64,000 nt of DNA, taken from assembly GCF_900461105.1 (NCBI RefSeq), contig NZ_UFWZ01000001.1:682001-746000 (forward strand), written 5' to 3'. The DNA comes from Clostridium putrefaciens (lineage in GTDB: Bacteria > Bacillota > Clostridia > Clostridiales > Clostridiaceae). How positions within the stretch are numbered: position 1 is the stretch's first letter; each line of letters begins with the position of its first letter. The notes under the pieces were generated by a model. The model was not told the DNA's origin and ran no database searches. It was given only the letters and a program-made list of their open reading frames with translations. The translations under genes were made by a program, and so were the position numbers. Of the stretch, positions 1-9,505 are shown piece by piece.

Positions 1-2
1 TT

Positions 3-725
3 ATAGCAACTCATGCAGGTGGGGGAAATGTAACGGGGACTGCAAGAGGTCTTATTAAGGCAGGAGCCTTAAATACCAAGATTATAGGGGCATCTGTGGA
101 TCTTTCTGGTCTTCATATGGCATCGGATATAGATTTCAATAAAAAGTCTTTCACCACAGGTCATACAGGGTTTGGTATTCCATTTCTCACATATCCAGAT
201 AGGTCGGACGTTCCAAGAAGTGCTGCAAGACCATTAAGATACTTAGATAGATACGTTACTATAACTCAAGGAGAAGTATTTTGGATGACTGAAATACTAG
301 CTCAAATTGAGGGCCTTGAAAGAGGTCCGGCAGGTAACACATCCCTTTCGGCTGCCTTTTCCATAAGTCAAGAATATGATGATGACGCCATAATAATTGT
401 TCAAGAAACTGAGTATACAGGGGCAGGTAAACATTTAATACCTCAACTTAATTTTGCAAAAGAAAATGGAATTAAGGTTTTTATTGGTGATCCAAAAGAT
501 CAGGTTCCGGGAGAAAACATAGTTATACCTTCAAGTCCATCTTTAGTATCAGTTATAGATGTAGATATGGATAATATGAGAGGTTCTTATATTAAGAACA
601 TGATCAAAAGGCTAGGAAAAGATCAGGTAAGAGAAGTTGATGTAGAATTTTTATGTAAAGAAACTAAGATGTCAAAAAATGAAGTAGCACAAATATTAAG
701 ATTCCACAACGTTGAAATAGATTAG
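3..725 (+). CDS. ortB: 2-amino-4-oxopentanoate thiolase beta subunit, 5' partial
   Basis: The reading frame is open from base 3, so the gene enters from outside the window; the first in-window GTG (96) is internal. OrtB is the PLP-dependent subunit of OrtAB, which splits 2-amino-4-oxopentanoate with CoA into acetyl-CoA and D-alanine at the end of oxidative ornithine fermentation. The protein resembles the threonine-synthase fold: a Gly/Thr-rich stretch near the partial N-terminus (THAGGNVTGTARG) fits phosphate binding, and a second Gly/Ser-rich patch (GPAGNTSLSAA) follows. oraS starts 11 bp downstream after an AGGAGG site. The name rests mainly on the adjacent oraS/oraE/orr/ord genes; ortA should lie just outside the window. 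Confidence 0.85.
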   Translation: MATHAGGGNVTGTARGLIKAGALNTKIIGASVDLSGLHMASDIDFNKKSFTTGHTGFGIPFLTYPDRSDVPRSAARPLRYLDRYVTITQGEVFWMTEILAQIEGLERGPAGNTSLSAAFSISQEYDDDAIIIVQETEYTGAGKHLIPQLNFAKENGIKVFIGDPKDQVPGENIVIPSSPSLVSVIDVDMDNMRGSYIKNMIKRLGKDQVREVDVEFLCKETKMSKNEVAQILRFHNVEID

Positions 726-735
726 GAGGATTACA

Positions 736-1101
736 ATGAAAAGAGAAAACGATTTCGAGGAAAGAAGGGAACATTTAAAGCATTTAAATAATGATGAGTT
801 GTATGAAAGATTTTGGAGTCTTACAGAAGAGATAGTTAAACCTATGGTGGAACTTGGGCATGATTATACATCTCCAGCTATTGAACGATCTGTGCTTTTA
901 AGGATGGGATTCTCAAGTATTGAAGCAAAACCTATAATTGATTATGGTACAAAGTGGAACCTTCTTTCAAAAGGAATAGGTAATGTGGTTTTAACCTATG
1001 GAAGGCTTCGAGATATTTCTTATCTTAAAGCAGGAGAAGAACTATCTAAAGGTATAGGATGGGATATGATTTTAAAAGAGATGAAGGGAGGGGATAGATA
1101 A
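736..1101 (+). CDS. oraS: D-ornithine 4,5-aminomutase small subunit OraS
   Basis: 121-aa protein, the normal size for the small subunit of D-ornithine 4,5-aminomutase. The enzyme is a B12- and PLP-dependent mutase that moves the terminal amino group of D-ornithine to C4, giving 2,4-diaminopentanoate. The sequence is charged and helical, with an N-terminal acidic/basic stretch and the segment SPAIERSVLLRMGFSS in the middle. Its stop overlaps the oraE start by one base (TAATG at 1099-1103), so the two subunits are translationally coupled. OraS has no catalytic residues of its own known to me; it completes the heterotetramer. Confidence 0.93.
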   Translation: MKRENDFEERREHLKHLNNDELYERFWSLTEEIVKPMVELGHDYTSPAIERSVLLRMGFSSIEAKPIIDYGTKWNLLSKGIGNVVLTYGRLRDISYLKAGEELSKGIGWDMILKEMKGGDR

Positions 1102-3305
1102 TGGTAGAAAGATTAGAGCAGAACAAAAAGCTTAATATTGAAGAAATCCTAAAGGATTTAGATAAGTATGAGCCGAAATGGAGAGGATGGCATTGGAGGG
1201 AAGAGGTAGTGGATGGAAAGGTTGGAGAGTTTAGTTACAAAGAAATATCAGCTCCTTTGAAAAAAAGTCATCCACTCCCGGCTGCAAGAAGTTTTGAGGG
1301 GATAGATCCACAACCAAGGGCTGTTATTACAACGGAAATTGCTTCAGGTAGGTTTGAAGATGATATAAGAAGAATGAGAATGGCAGCTTGGCATGGTGCA
1401 GATCATTTAATGGTTATAAGAACTGCAGGACAAAGTCATTTTGATGGATTAATAGAAGGAAGTCCAGAAGGCATAGGTGGCGTACCTATTACGAGAAAGG
1501 AGATTAGGGCTACAAGAAAAGCCATAGATTTAATAGAAGAAGAAGTAGGAAGGAAGATTAACTTTCACTCTTATGTATCTGGGGTAGCTGGGCCGGATGT
1601 AGCTGTTATGTTTGCAGAAGAGGGGGTTAACGGGGCACATCAAGATCCTCAATATAATGTTCTTTATAGGAATATAAATATGTTTAGATCCTTTGTAGAC
1701 GCTGCAACAGCAAAGCATATAATGGCTTATGTAGATATGCTTCAAATAGATGGAGCTCATAACGCTAATGCTACAGCTATGAAGGGATATAATGTGATGC
1801 CAGAACTTATGGTTCAACACGCTATAAATTCAAAGTTTTCAGAAATGGTTGGAATAAAGCCAGAGAATATAGCACTTTCAACGGTGCCACCGACTTCTGC
1901 ACCGGCTCCTTGTATGAGATACGATCTACCTTACGCAGTAGCACTTAGGCAGTTTTTCAAAAAGTATAAAATGAGAGCTCAAATGAACACTAAATATATA
2001 GAATCCTGTGAAAGAGAAGCAACAGTTGGACATACCCTAAACCTTTTAATATCAGAATTAACATCAGTAGATATTCAAAGTACAATAACCCCTGATGAGG
2101 GAAGAAATGTGCCTTGGCATTATAATAATATTCATGCTGTAAATACAGCTAAGCAAGCTTTTTTAGGTATGGATGGTCTAATGGATATGGTAGAACTTAA
2201 AGAAACAGGATATTTACCAGAAAAAGTACGAGAGATACAAGAAAGAGCCATATTATTTCTTGAAGAGATAATTGAATGTGGTGGATATTTTAAGGCAGTA
2301 GATTCTGGATTCTTTATAGATTCAGGAGAGTACCCAGAAAGAAATGGTGATGGTATTTCAAGGAAAATGGATGGTGGAGATGCAGTTAATACTATAATAA
2401 AAAGGGATGAGGACTACTTTGCACCGGTTTGTGGACAATTTGGATATAATAATGTACCAAAGCAATATAAAAAGCCCTGTGATGCTATAGAAGAATGTAC
2501 TCTATGTAATCATTCAAAGATTAAATATATAGATGAATTAGATGATAAAGATAATGCTAAAGAAAGAATGGAGAAAGTTAAAGAGGATGGCACAGTGGTT
2601 CCGGAAGTTCAATGGTCTAAAGATGGATATGTAAAAATAACATTATGTATTCCAGAAAATGAACAAATAAGTGAAGCAGCAGCTATTGAAATGGGTAAAA
2701 GGATGAATTTAAGAGATGTGGAGATTCTTCATAAACAAGTGCTTCAAAGCTCAGAGGGTACACTTGTAGAAATTAAAGGAGTATGTAATTTTGAGCCAAT
2801 AAAGCGTGATGAATTAATTCTTCCAAAAAGGAGAAAAACACTTTCAAATGGGATTATGAAAGATTATGTTAAGACACATCCAGTAAAAATTGTAGCAGCA
2901 ACAGTAGGTGAAGATGAGCATTCTGTAGGACTAAGAGAGGTTATAGATATTAAACATGGTGGAGTTGAAAGATTTGGGTTAGAAGCTATATATCTTGGAA
3001 CTTCATGTCCTATAGATAAACTAGTAGAGGCAGCTATAGAATCAAAAGCTGTAGCTATATTATGTAGCACTATAATTACCCACAATGATGTTCATATAAA
3101 AAACATGAAGAAACTTAATGATCTTTGTATTGAAAAGGGGGTAAGAGATAAGCTTATACTTGTTTCAGGGGGAACTCAAGTTACAGATGAAATAGCAAGA
3201 GCTAATGGTATGGATGTTGGATTTGGAAGGGGATCAAATGGAACAGATGTGGCATCTTTTATAATTAAAAAGCTAATAGGTGAATATGTAAATAAAGATG
3301 AGTAG
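1101..3305 (+). CDS. oraE: D-ornithine 4,5-aminomutase large subunit OraE (B12/PLP)
   Basis: 734 aa, full length for OraE. The N-terminal ~550 residues form the TIM-barrel part. The C-terminal domain (from about residue 590) is a Rossmann-like cobalamin-binding module with the DxHxxG motif as D605-E-H607-S-V-G610, where H607 would ligate cobalt. Eleven residues on, K618 (in VIDIKHGG) sits where the PLP-binding lysine of the Clostridium sticklandii enzyme lies relative to its B12 histidine (Lys629 versus His618). A Cys-rich piece (EECTLCNHSK) precedes the Rossmann domain. The gene overlaps oraS by one base and is followed at once by the MutL-like gene. All key residues I can check are present. 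Confidence 0.95.
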   Translation: MVERLEQNKKLNIEEILKDLDKYEPKWRGWHWREEVVDGKVGEFSYKEISAPLKKSHPLPAARSFEGIDPQPRAVITTEIASGRFEDDIRRMRMAAWHGADHLMVIRTAGQSHFDGLIEGSPEGIGGVPITRKEIRATRKAIDLIEEEVGRKINFHSYVSGVAGPDVAVMFAEEGVNGAHQDPQYNVLYRNINMFRSFVDAATAKHIMAYVDMLQIDGAHNANATAMKGYNVMPELMVQHAINSKFSEMVGIKPENIALSTVPPTSAPAPCMRYDLPYAVALRQFFKKYKMRAQMNTKYIESCEREATVGHTLNLLISELTSVDIQSTITPDEGRNVPWHYNNIHAVNTAKQAFLGMDGLMDMVELKETGYLPEKVREIQERAILFLEEIIECGGYFKAVDSGFFIDSGEYPERNGDGISRKMDGGDAVNTIIKRDEDYFAPVCGQFGYNNVPKQYKKPCDAIEECTLCNHSKIKYIDELDDKDNAKERMEKVKEDGTVVPEVQWSKDGYVKITLCIPENEQISEAAAIEMGKRMNLRDVEILHKQVLQSSEGTLVEIKGVCNFEPIKRDELILPKRRKTLSNGIMKDYVKTHPVKIVAATVGEDEHSVGLREVIDIKHGGVERFGLEAIYLGTSCPIDKLVEAAIESKAVAILCSTIITHNDVHIKNMKKLNDLCIEKGVRDKLILVSGGTQVTDEIARANGMDVGFGRGSNGTDVASFIIKKLIGEYVNKDE

Positions 3306-3331
3306 AATTCAATTAAAATGGAGGTGTTATT

Positions 3332-4681
3332 TTGAAAGTTGATTATATAGTTGCTGAAATAGGTAGCACCACTACTTTAGTTACGGCTTTAAATGTAAAA
3401 AAGGATAATGAAGGCAGGGTCTATGTAGAGATTCCATTTCAGGGGGAAAGTTGTACTACGGTTTTAGACGGAGATGTGACTATTGGTCTTAAAGATGCAA
3501 TAAGACATATTGAAAGAGAAATAGGGGATACATTAACATGGGATAAAATAATGGCTACAAGCAGTGCGGCTGGAGGACTTAAAATAACGGTGCACGGACT
3601 TATGGAACAGATGACTGTTAAGGCAGCAAGAGAAGCAGCTCTTGGTGCTGGAGGAATAATTAAAATGGTTACTTCGGGTAAGATGAGAAAAAGTGATCTA
3701 AAAGCTATAAGAAATATAGACCCAAATATGATAATAATTGCAGGTGGAACAGACTATGGTGAAAGAGAAACAGCACTTTATAATGCTGAGCTTATAGGTA
3801 AAGAAAACTTTAATAAACCCATAGTGTACTGTGGAAATATAGAAAATAGAGAAGAAATAAAAGAAATATTAAATAACGAAGAACTTTATATAATTGATAA
3901 TGTTTACCCAGGTATAGATGAGCTTAATGTGGAGCCAGCAAGAAAGGTGATTCAAGAGGCCTTTGAAAAGAATATAATAAAGGCGCCAGGGATGAGTAAG
4001 ATAAAAGAAATGGTAAAGGGCAGTATAATGCCAACACCAGGAGCTGTAATGGAAAGCACAAAGATTTTATATGATATTATAGGAGACATTTTGGTCTTTG
4101 ATGTAGGAGGTGCAACTACTGATGTCCACTCGGTTACTGAAGGTAGTAGTGTGGTTTTAGATATGCTTATAAACCCAGAACCAAAGGCTAAGAGGACTGT
4201 AGAGGGAGATATTGGAGTATTTATAAATAGTAAAAATGTAATAGATTTAATGGATATAAGAGATTTAGATGGCTTTACTAAACAATATGTGAGGGAACAT
4301 ATAAAGGCAATACCAATAGAAAATAAGGATATAAATGCAAGTATTATGCTAACAAGAAAAGCTATGGATGTGGCTATAAATAGACATGCCGGGGTAATAA
4401 AGAGAAAGTATGGAGGCGAAAGTGGATTTATAGCTTATGGGAAGGATTTATCAAAGGTTAGCTATATAGTAGGAACAGGAGGGGCGTTAACTAGGATAAA
4501 AGGTGGAGAAGAATTACTAGGAGGTATACGTTACTTAAAAGACGAGGTAACAATGCTCCCAAGAAAAGGTGCTAAGGTACTTTTAGATAGAGATTATGTA
4601 ATGGCTTGTGCTGGAGTTTTAAGTAAAGAAAACAAAGAGGCTGCTATAGCACTTTTAGTTCAAAGTTTAGGCATAGATTAG
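3332..4681 (+). CDS. MutL/GlmL-like ASKHA protein of ornithine cluster (OR-3)
   Basis: 449-aa actin/Hsp70-fold ATPase-like protein of the MutL/GlmL group. The N-terminal phosphate loop is VAEIGSTTTLVTAL, and a second nucleotide-binding element is LVFDVGGATTDVHSV near residue 255. Family members are encoded beside B12-dependent mutases (glutamate mutase, ornithine aminomutase) and are thought to reactivate or chaperone the cobalamin enzyme; that role for this copy is inference. It starts with TTG at 3332, set by GGAGGTG at 3320-3326. It lies 26 bp after oraE in the same operon, as 'or-3' does in C. sticklandii. Confidence 0.85.
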   Translation: MKVDYIVAEIGSTTTLVTALNVKKDNEGRVYVEIPFQGESCTTVLDGDVTIGLKDAIRHIEREIGDTLTWDKIMATSSAAGGLKITVHGLMEQMTVKAAREAALGAGGIIKMVTSGKMRKSDLKAIRNIDPNMIIIAGGTDYGERETALYNAELIGKENFNKPIVYCGNIENREEIKEILNNEELYIIDNVYPGIDELNVEPARKVIQEAFEKNIIKAPGMSKIKEMVKGSIMPTPGAVMESTKILYDIIGDILVFDVGGATTDVHSVTEGSSVVLDMLINPEPKAKRTVEGDIGVFINSKNVIDLMDIRDLDGFTKQYVREHIKAIPIENKDINASIMLTRKAMDVAINRHAGVIKRKYGGESGFIAYGKDLSKVSYIVGTGGALTRIKGGEELLGGIRYLKDEVTMLPRKGAKVLLDRDYVMACAGVLSKENKEAAIALLVQSLGID

Positions 4682-4774
4682 GATATATCAAATAGATAAA
4701 TGACTTATATGATTTTAAAAATAATTTCTGATTTAACTTGATTTGATAAAAACAAATATAAAAGGAGCATTATT

Positions 4775-5866
4775 ATGGGGAAAGTTTATCCTTGTTTAGA
4801 GGCTGATTTATCAAAGTTAATTCATAATGTAAAAGAAATTGTATCTATATGTAATAAAAATAATATAAAGGTTACAGCTGTAACTAAGGTGTTTTGTGCC
4901 TATAGACCTATTGTAGAGTCTATACTTCAAGGTGGAGTTAGTGAACTTGCGGACTCTAGAATATTAAATTTAAAAAAGATGGAAGATTTAAATTGTAAAA
5001 AGACTCTACTTAGAATTCCAATGGTAAGTGAATGTTACGAGGTTGTTAGGTATAGTGATATGAGTCTTAACTCGGAGATTGATACAATAAAAAAATTATC
5101 AATGGCGGCAGTAGAATTAAATAAGGTACATGATATTTTGCTTATGGTAGACATTGGTGATTTAAGAGAAGGTGTACTAGTGGAAGATGCAATAGATACA
5201 GTAAGACAAATAATAACCTTAGATAATATAAATTTAGTTGGACTTGGAACTAATGTAACCTGTTATGGAGGGTTAATACCAGATACAGAGAATCTAGGTA
5301 AACTTATAAGACTAAAGCATGATATAAAAAATATTTTTAACTTAGATTTATCTATCATATCGGGTGGAAATTCTAGTAGCTTATATATGGTTATAAATGA
5401 TACAATTCCAAAAGAGGTTAATAATCTTAGAATCGGAGAATCTATAGTGCTTGGAGTGGAGACAGCCTATGGTGAATTAATTCCTAATTGTTATAAAGAT
5501 GCCTTTATACTTAAAAGTGAAATAATAGAACTTAAGTATAAGCCTTCAGTTCCAAATGGAAATATAGGGTTAAATTCTTTTGGAGAGAAACCACAATTTG
5601 AAGATAAAGGAATAAGGAAGAGGGCCATAGTGGCACTTGGAAAACAAGACGTAAGAATGGAGGGATTAAAACCATTAGATGAAAATATAAGCATATTTGG
5701 AGCTAGCAGTGATCATTTAATTTTAGATGTAACTGATAGTAAGGAAGATTTAAAGATAGGTGATATAGTAGAATTTAAATTAAGCTATGGAACACTATTA
5801 TCAGCAATGACATCACCATATATAGAAAAGTCTTATAAGAATGAAGAGGTTTACAACTATATATAA
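4775..5866 (+). CDS. orr: Ornithine racemase (PLP, alanine-racemase fold)
   Basis: 363 aa, alanine-racemase-like PLP barrel. The conserved lysine is K38 in VTAVTKVFCAY; DIGDLREGV and a Gly/Ser phosphate-binding stretch ISGGNSSSLY follow. The clostridial ornithine racemase converts L-ornithine to the D-form required by OraSE. It belongs to the ornithine operon, 93 bp after the MutL-like gene and 79 bp before the dehydrogenase, with an AAAGGAG-type RBS. A general alanine or lysine racemase is the alternative, but the context makes ornithine much more likely. In C. sticklandii orr comes first in the cluster; here it follows the mutase genes. Confidence 0.9.
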   Translation: MGKVYPCLEADLSKLIHNVKEIVSICNKNNIKVTAVTKVFCAYRPIVESILQGGVSELADSRILNLKKMEDLNCKKTLLRIPMVSECYEVVRYSDMSLNSEIDTIKKLSMAAVELNKVHDILLMVDIGDLREGVLVEDAIDTVRQIITLDNINLVGLGTNVTCYGGLIPDTENLGKLIRLKHDIKNIFNLDLSIISGGNSSSLYMVINDTIPKEVNNLRIGESIVLGVETAYGELIPNCYKDAFILKSEIIELKYKPSVPNGNIGLNSFGEKPQFEDKGIRKRAIVALGKQDVRMEGLKPLDENISIFGASSDHLILDVTDSKEDLKIGDIVEFKLSYGTLLSAMTSPYIEKSYKNEEVYNYI

Positions 5867-5945
5867 AAAATATGGTAATATTTAAAAAGGAATAATTAAT
5901 AAACTTATTAATTACTATAATACAATTTTAAGGGAGGGGTATATT

Positions 5946-7001
5946 ATGAAAGATAAGATAAAGATTGTTGTTTTTGGACTTGGTTCTATGGGAAGTGGCA
6001 TTGCTAATATGATATTAAATAAAAAAGGATTTCAAATTGTAGGAGCTATTGATATGGATCCTAGTAAAGTAGGAAAGAAACTTTATGAGGTTTTAGGGGT
6101 AGAAGAAAATGAAGATAATTGCTGCGTAGTTACAAATGATGCAAATGATGTAATGAAAAAAGGGTTTGCAAAAGTATGTATAATAGCTACAGCTTCTTTT
6201 ACGAAGGTAGTATTTCCTTTAATAAAAATGGCGGCCGAGGCAGGGATGGATGTAGTGACAACCGCTGAAGAAATGTCCTATCCAAAAGCTTTAGATAAAG
6301 AACTTTCAGAGGAAATGGACAAAATAGCTAAGGAAAACAATATATCTATACTTGGAACTGGTGTAAATCCAGGCTTTATAATGGATTTAATGGTTATAAT
6401 GCTTACAGGAGTTTCTGAATCAGTAGATAATATAAATGTAACTAGAATTAATGATTTAGCTTGTTTTGGAAAGGCTGTTATGGTAGAACAGGGGATAGGA
6501 CTTAAAGAACAAGAGTTTATAAAAGGAGCTAAAGATGATACTGTGGCTGGTCATGTGGGATTTCTACAATCCTTTGGAATGATTGAAGAAGCTTTCGGTG
6601 TTAAATTAAATAACATTAGACAGGAAAAAGAGCCTATTCTTACAAAGGTTCCACGAGCTACAGAAATTGTTTCTGTTAAAGAAGGAAATGTGGTAGGATG
6701 TAGACAACTAGGATATGCAGATTTAGGTGAAAGGTTATTCATTACTATGGATCATCCGCAACAAATAAAACCGGAACTTGAAGATGTTGAAACAGGAGAT
6801 TATATAAACATTAATGGAGTTCCTAAATTAAATCTTCAAATAAAACCGGAAATACCAGGAGGGATTGCAACAGTTGCTATATGTGTAAACATGATTCCTT
6901 TAGTAATAAATTCAGAGCCAGGGCTTAAAACCATGTTAGATTTACCAATTCCAAGAGCAATTATTGGAGATGTAAGGGATCTTGTAAAAGACAAAAAGTA
7001 A
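5946..7001 (+). CDS. ord: 2,4-diaminopentanoate dehydrogenase
   Basis: 351 aa with an N-terminal Rossmann fold, VFGLGSMGSGIANM (GxGxxG), like dihydrodipicolinate-reductase-type enzymes. It oxidatively deaminates (2R,4S)-2,4-diaminopentanoate to 2-amino-4-oxopentanoate with NAD(P)+, giving ammonia and the substrate of OrtAB. TTAEEMSYP and GTGVNPGFIMDL are segments I associate with this family. RBS AGGGAGGGG lies just before the ATG. It sits between orr and the permease in the operon. Confidence 0.92.
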   Translation: MKDKIKIVVFGLGSMGSGIANMILNKKGFQIVGAIDMDPSKVGKKLYEVLGVEENEDNCCVVTNDANDVMKKGFAKVCIIATASFTKVVFPLIKMAAEAGMDVVTTAEEMSYPKALDKELSEEMDKIAKENNISILGTGVNPGFIMDLMVIMLTGVSESVDNINVTRINDLACFGKAVMVEQGIGLKEQEFIKGAKDDTVAGHVGFLQSFGMIEEAFGVKLNNIRQEKEPILTKVPRATEIVSVKEGNVVGCRQLGYADLGERLFITMDHPQQIKPELEDVETGDYININGVPKLNLQIKPEIPGGIATVAICVNMIPLVINSEPGLKTMLDLPIPRAIIGDVRDLVKDKK

Positions 7002-7035
7002 GACAAAAATAAAAAGTAGAGGATGTTTGTAATCG

Positions 7036-8460
7036 ATGAAGGAAGACAAAAATAAAAAGCTGGGAATTAGTTTATTAGTACCATTAGCTATAGGAACTAT
7101 GATTGCATCTGGTATCTTTAATAGTCCTATAGACCTTATAGAAACCGCAAATCCATTGGCTGTTATTATATCATGGGTGATAGGTGTAACGGGAGTTATA
7201 ATGATAGGAATTGTATTTTATATGCTCTCAAATAAAAGACCAGAATTAAAGGGTGGTATTTATTCTTATGCTAAAACAGGTTATGGGGACTTTGTAGGAT
7301 TTAATTCGGCTTGGGGGTATTGGACAAGTTCTTTACTTGGAAATATGGCTTTTATATTTTTAATTTTTAAAACTATAAATAGCTTAATTGGAGATAATTA
7401 TTTCATGCCACCTATTTATTCTTTTATATTTGGATCTATTCTTTTATGGTTCTACTATTTTTTAATAAAAAGAGGAATTAAAGAAGCGGGTAAACTTAAT
7501 TTAGTTATTACCATAGCTAAAATTATACCACTAATTTTAGTTATAGTATTAGGTATGTTAGTTTTTTCAACGGATATATTCAACGTACCAAACTGGCAGA
7601 CTATTTTAGCATCTAATGGTAAGGAGGTCACTTTAGGAAAACAGATAAGTGATTCTATGGGAAGTATTTTATGGTGTTTTGTAGGTGTTGAAGGATTAGT
7701 AGTTTTATCAGATAGGGCAAAGTCTCAAAATGCAGTTGCTAAGAGTACAATAATTGCATTAATTGTTACGGCGATGCTTTACATGCTGATATCTGTAATA
7801 TCAATGGGGGTTTTACCAGCTAATGAGTTATTATCTGCGCAAACCCCATTAGCACTAGTCTTATCAAAAACAGCATTAGGAGATGCTGGAGGAATGATAG
7901 TTAAACTTGGGATTTTAATTTCTCTTTTAGGTGCTTTGCTTTGCTGGAATTTAATAACCACAGAAATATTGTATCTTCCGGCAAAACAAGATAATTTAAT
8001 GCCAAAGTGGTTTAAAAAGGTTAACGATAAAAATGTGCCAGTTAATGCACTTTTATTTTCAATGGTTGCATCACAGCTTATACTACTAGGTATGTTATCA
8101 CCAGCATTACAAAAGGGATACTACATAGTAACTCATATAGCTACAACTAATATATTAATTCCATACTTATTATCTTCTATGTTTGCATTAAAGACTTTTA
8201 AAAACGAAAAGAATTGTATCAAAGAAAAAGCTGTATGTATATTGGCTTGTATATATTCAACCTATGTAATATATGCAGCAGGAGTAGCATATTTAGCATT
8301 AGCATTTATAATGTATGCTACAGGCATAGGGTTTTATATAAAAGCTAAAAAGGAAAAACAACAGTCTATAGAAAGTAAAGAAAAAATGGCTATGATAGTT
8401 ATGGTTATAATAGCTATTATCATGATAATTGCTATAGCTATGGGCAAGGTTTCCGTTTAG
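7036..8460 (+). CDS. APC-family amino acid permease, probable ornithine transporter
   Basis: 474-aa integral membrane protein with about 12 hydrophobic segments. The APC-type N-terminus reads PLAIGTMIASGIFNSP (unwound TM1 glycine motif), and KGGIYSYAKTGYGDFVGF matches the TM2-3 region of arginine/ornithine antiporters. It is last in the ornithine operon, 34 bp after ord, and is followed by a strong terminator. The context suggests ornithine uptake or ornithine/product exchange; the substrate is inferred. The RBS (AGAGGA) is rather distant from the ATG. Confidence 0.85.
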   Translation: MKEDKNKKLGISLLVPLAIGTMIASGIFNSPIDLIETANPLAVIISWVIGVTGVIMIGIVFYMLSNKRPELKGGIYSYAKTGYGDFVGFNSAWGYWTSSLLGNMAFIFLIFKTINSLIGDNYFMPPIYSFIFGSILLWFYYFLIKRGIKEAGKLNLVITIAKIIPLILVIVLGMLVFSTDIFNVPNWQTILASNGKEVTLGKQISDSMGSILWCFVGVEGLVVLSDRAKSQNAVAKSTIIALIVTAMLYMLISVISMGVLPANELLSAQTPLALVLSKTALGDAGGMIVKLGILISLLGALLCWNLITTEILYLPAKQDNLMPKWFKKVNDKNVPVNALLFSMVASQLILLGMLSPALQKGYYIVTHIATTNILIPYLLSSMFALKTFKNEKNCIKEKAVCILACIYSTYVIYAAGVAYLALAFIMYATGIGFYIKAKKEKQQSIESKEKMAMIVMVIIAIIMIIAIAMGKVSV

Positions 8461-8510
8461 ACTATTTGTACAAAAAACTTTTGATTTTAGACCTTATTAT
8501 ATTTATCTAA

Positions 8511-8566
8511 AAAAGGTACACTTACTTTAAGATTATATATCTTTTAGTAAGTGTACCTTTTTTATT
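8511..8566 (+). terminator. Terminator of ornithine operon
   Basis: AAAAGGTACACTTACT pairs with AGTAAGTGTACCTTTT around an AT-rich loop, followed by T residues. The 16-bp stem starts about 50 bases after the permease stop and ends the ornithine operon. Confidence 0.9.
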
Positions 8567-8614
8567 GGGTTTCATACTTAAACATATATGATATAATTTA
8601 ATTGAGGTGACATA

Positions 8615-9430
8615 ATGACAGAATCATTACTAAAAGTTATTAATATGACAATAATGCAAATGGGATATTTCACTGGGTTAATTCTTTTTGTAGGCCTTAT
8701 ACTAGGCTTTTTTGAAAAGGCTGCAAATACATTTATACAAAGGTCCTTAGGTAGAAAGGGAATATTTATTACAGCATTTATTGGTACCCCCATCCATGAA
8801 ATAGGTCATGCTATAATGTGTGTAATATTTAATCATAAGATTGTGGATATAAAACTTTTGAATTTTAAGGACAAAGAAGGGGTATTAGGATATGTTAAGC
8901 ATAGTTACAATAAAAATAGCTTATACCAAAGGATAGGCAACTTGTTTATAGCTTTAGGTCCTATATTTAGTGGTACTTCAGTGTTAATATTAGCATTGTA
9001 CTCTTTTATGCCACAATCTTTTAGCATATTAAAGAAATATGTTATCTACGGCATAAACAGTGATAGAATAGATAAAGATTTAGTATTGTCATTATTAAAC
9101 TTATCAGGAGTGCTTTTAAAAAGTATTTTTAGTGTTAATAATTTTCAGCACATTAGCTTTTGGATATTTATAATAGTTGCAATATGTGTATCATCTCATA
9201 TGGCATTAAGCAAAGCAGATATAGAAAACGGTAAAGACGGGTTCTTAGTTCTATTGGCATTTATATTTGTAATGAATATAGTTCTTGTATATTTTAGTGT
9301 AAGTATTACACAATATAGATTACAATTGATTAGATATAATATTTATTTAAGTATATTTTTAATGATAGCAATAATGTTTTCCATATTTAGTTTGGTAATA
9401 AGTTTTTTATGTCAGGGCAATTGCATTTAA
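8615..9430 (+). CDS. M50-like membrane protease, 3' end replaced by IS
   Basis: 271-aa membrane protein with about six hydrophobic segments and a zinc-protease signature HEIGH in GTPIHEIGHAIM (residues ~60), consistent with an M50-type site-2-protease-like family; I do not recognise a named member. The RBS is TTGAGGTGA. The last five codons (QGNCI) and the TAA lie inside the left end of the ISAs1 element. If the element and one target copy are removed, the frame continues past Cys266 with CLLFSKKS to a TAG at 10808-10810, a 274-aa protein. The insertion therefore changes only the C-terminal tail, and the product may still work. Confidence 0.8.
   Translation: MTESLLKVINMTIMQMGYFTGLILFVGLILGFFEKAANTFIQRSLGRKGIFITAFIGTPIHEIGHAIMCVIFNHKIVDIKLLNFKDKEGVLGYVKHSYNKNSLYQRIGNLFIALGPIFSGTSVLILALYSFMPQSFSILKKYVIYGINSDRIDKDLVLSLLNLSGVLLKSIFSVNNFQHISFWIFIIVAICVSSHMALSKADIENGKDGFLVLLAFIFVMNIVLVYFSVSITQYRLQLIRYNIYLSIFLMIAIMFSIFSLVISFLCQGNCI
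9403..9412 (+). repeat. Left target-site duplication of ISAs1 element
   Basis: TTTTTTATGT directly precedes the left inverted repeat and is repeated exactly after the right one. Confidence 0.93.
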
Positions 9431-9441
9431 AAACTTGAGTT

Positions 9442-9497
9442 AAATCCCTTTACATAGTAGAATTTATTTAATAATATTACTAATGTAAAGGGGATTT
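9442..9497 (+). promoter_or_regulatory. IS left-end hairpin sequestering transposase RBS
   Basis: AAATCCCTTTACAT (9442-9455) pairs with ATGTAAAGGGGATTT (9483-9497), and the 3' arm contains the likely Shine-Dalgarno AAAGGGGA of the transposase. Transcripts entering from outside would contain both arms and fold, hiding the RBS. Such folding is known to protect several ISs from read-through expression; its use here is inferred. Confidence 0.55.
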
Positions 9498-9505
9498 TTA
9501 TAATT

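Noticed and set aside
1530-1820. 96-codon antisense frame inside oraE
   Set aside because: Opposes conserved OraE sequence and has a Tyr/Ile/His-rich composition typical of a shadow frame.
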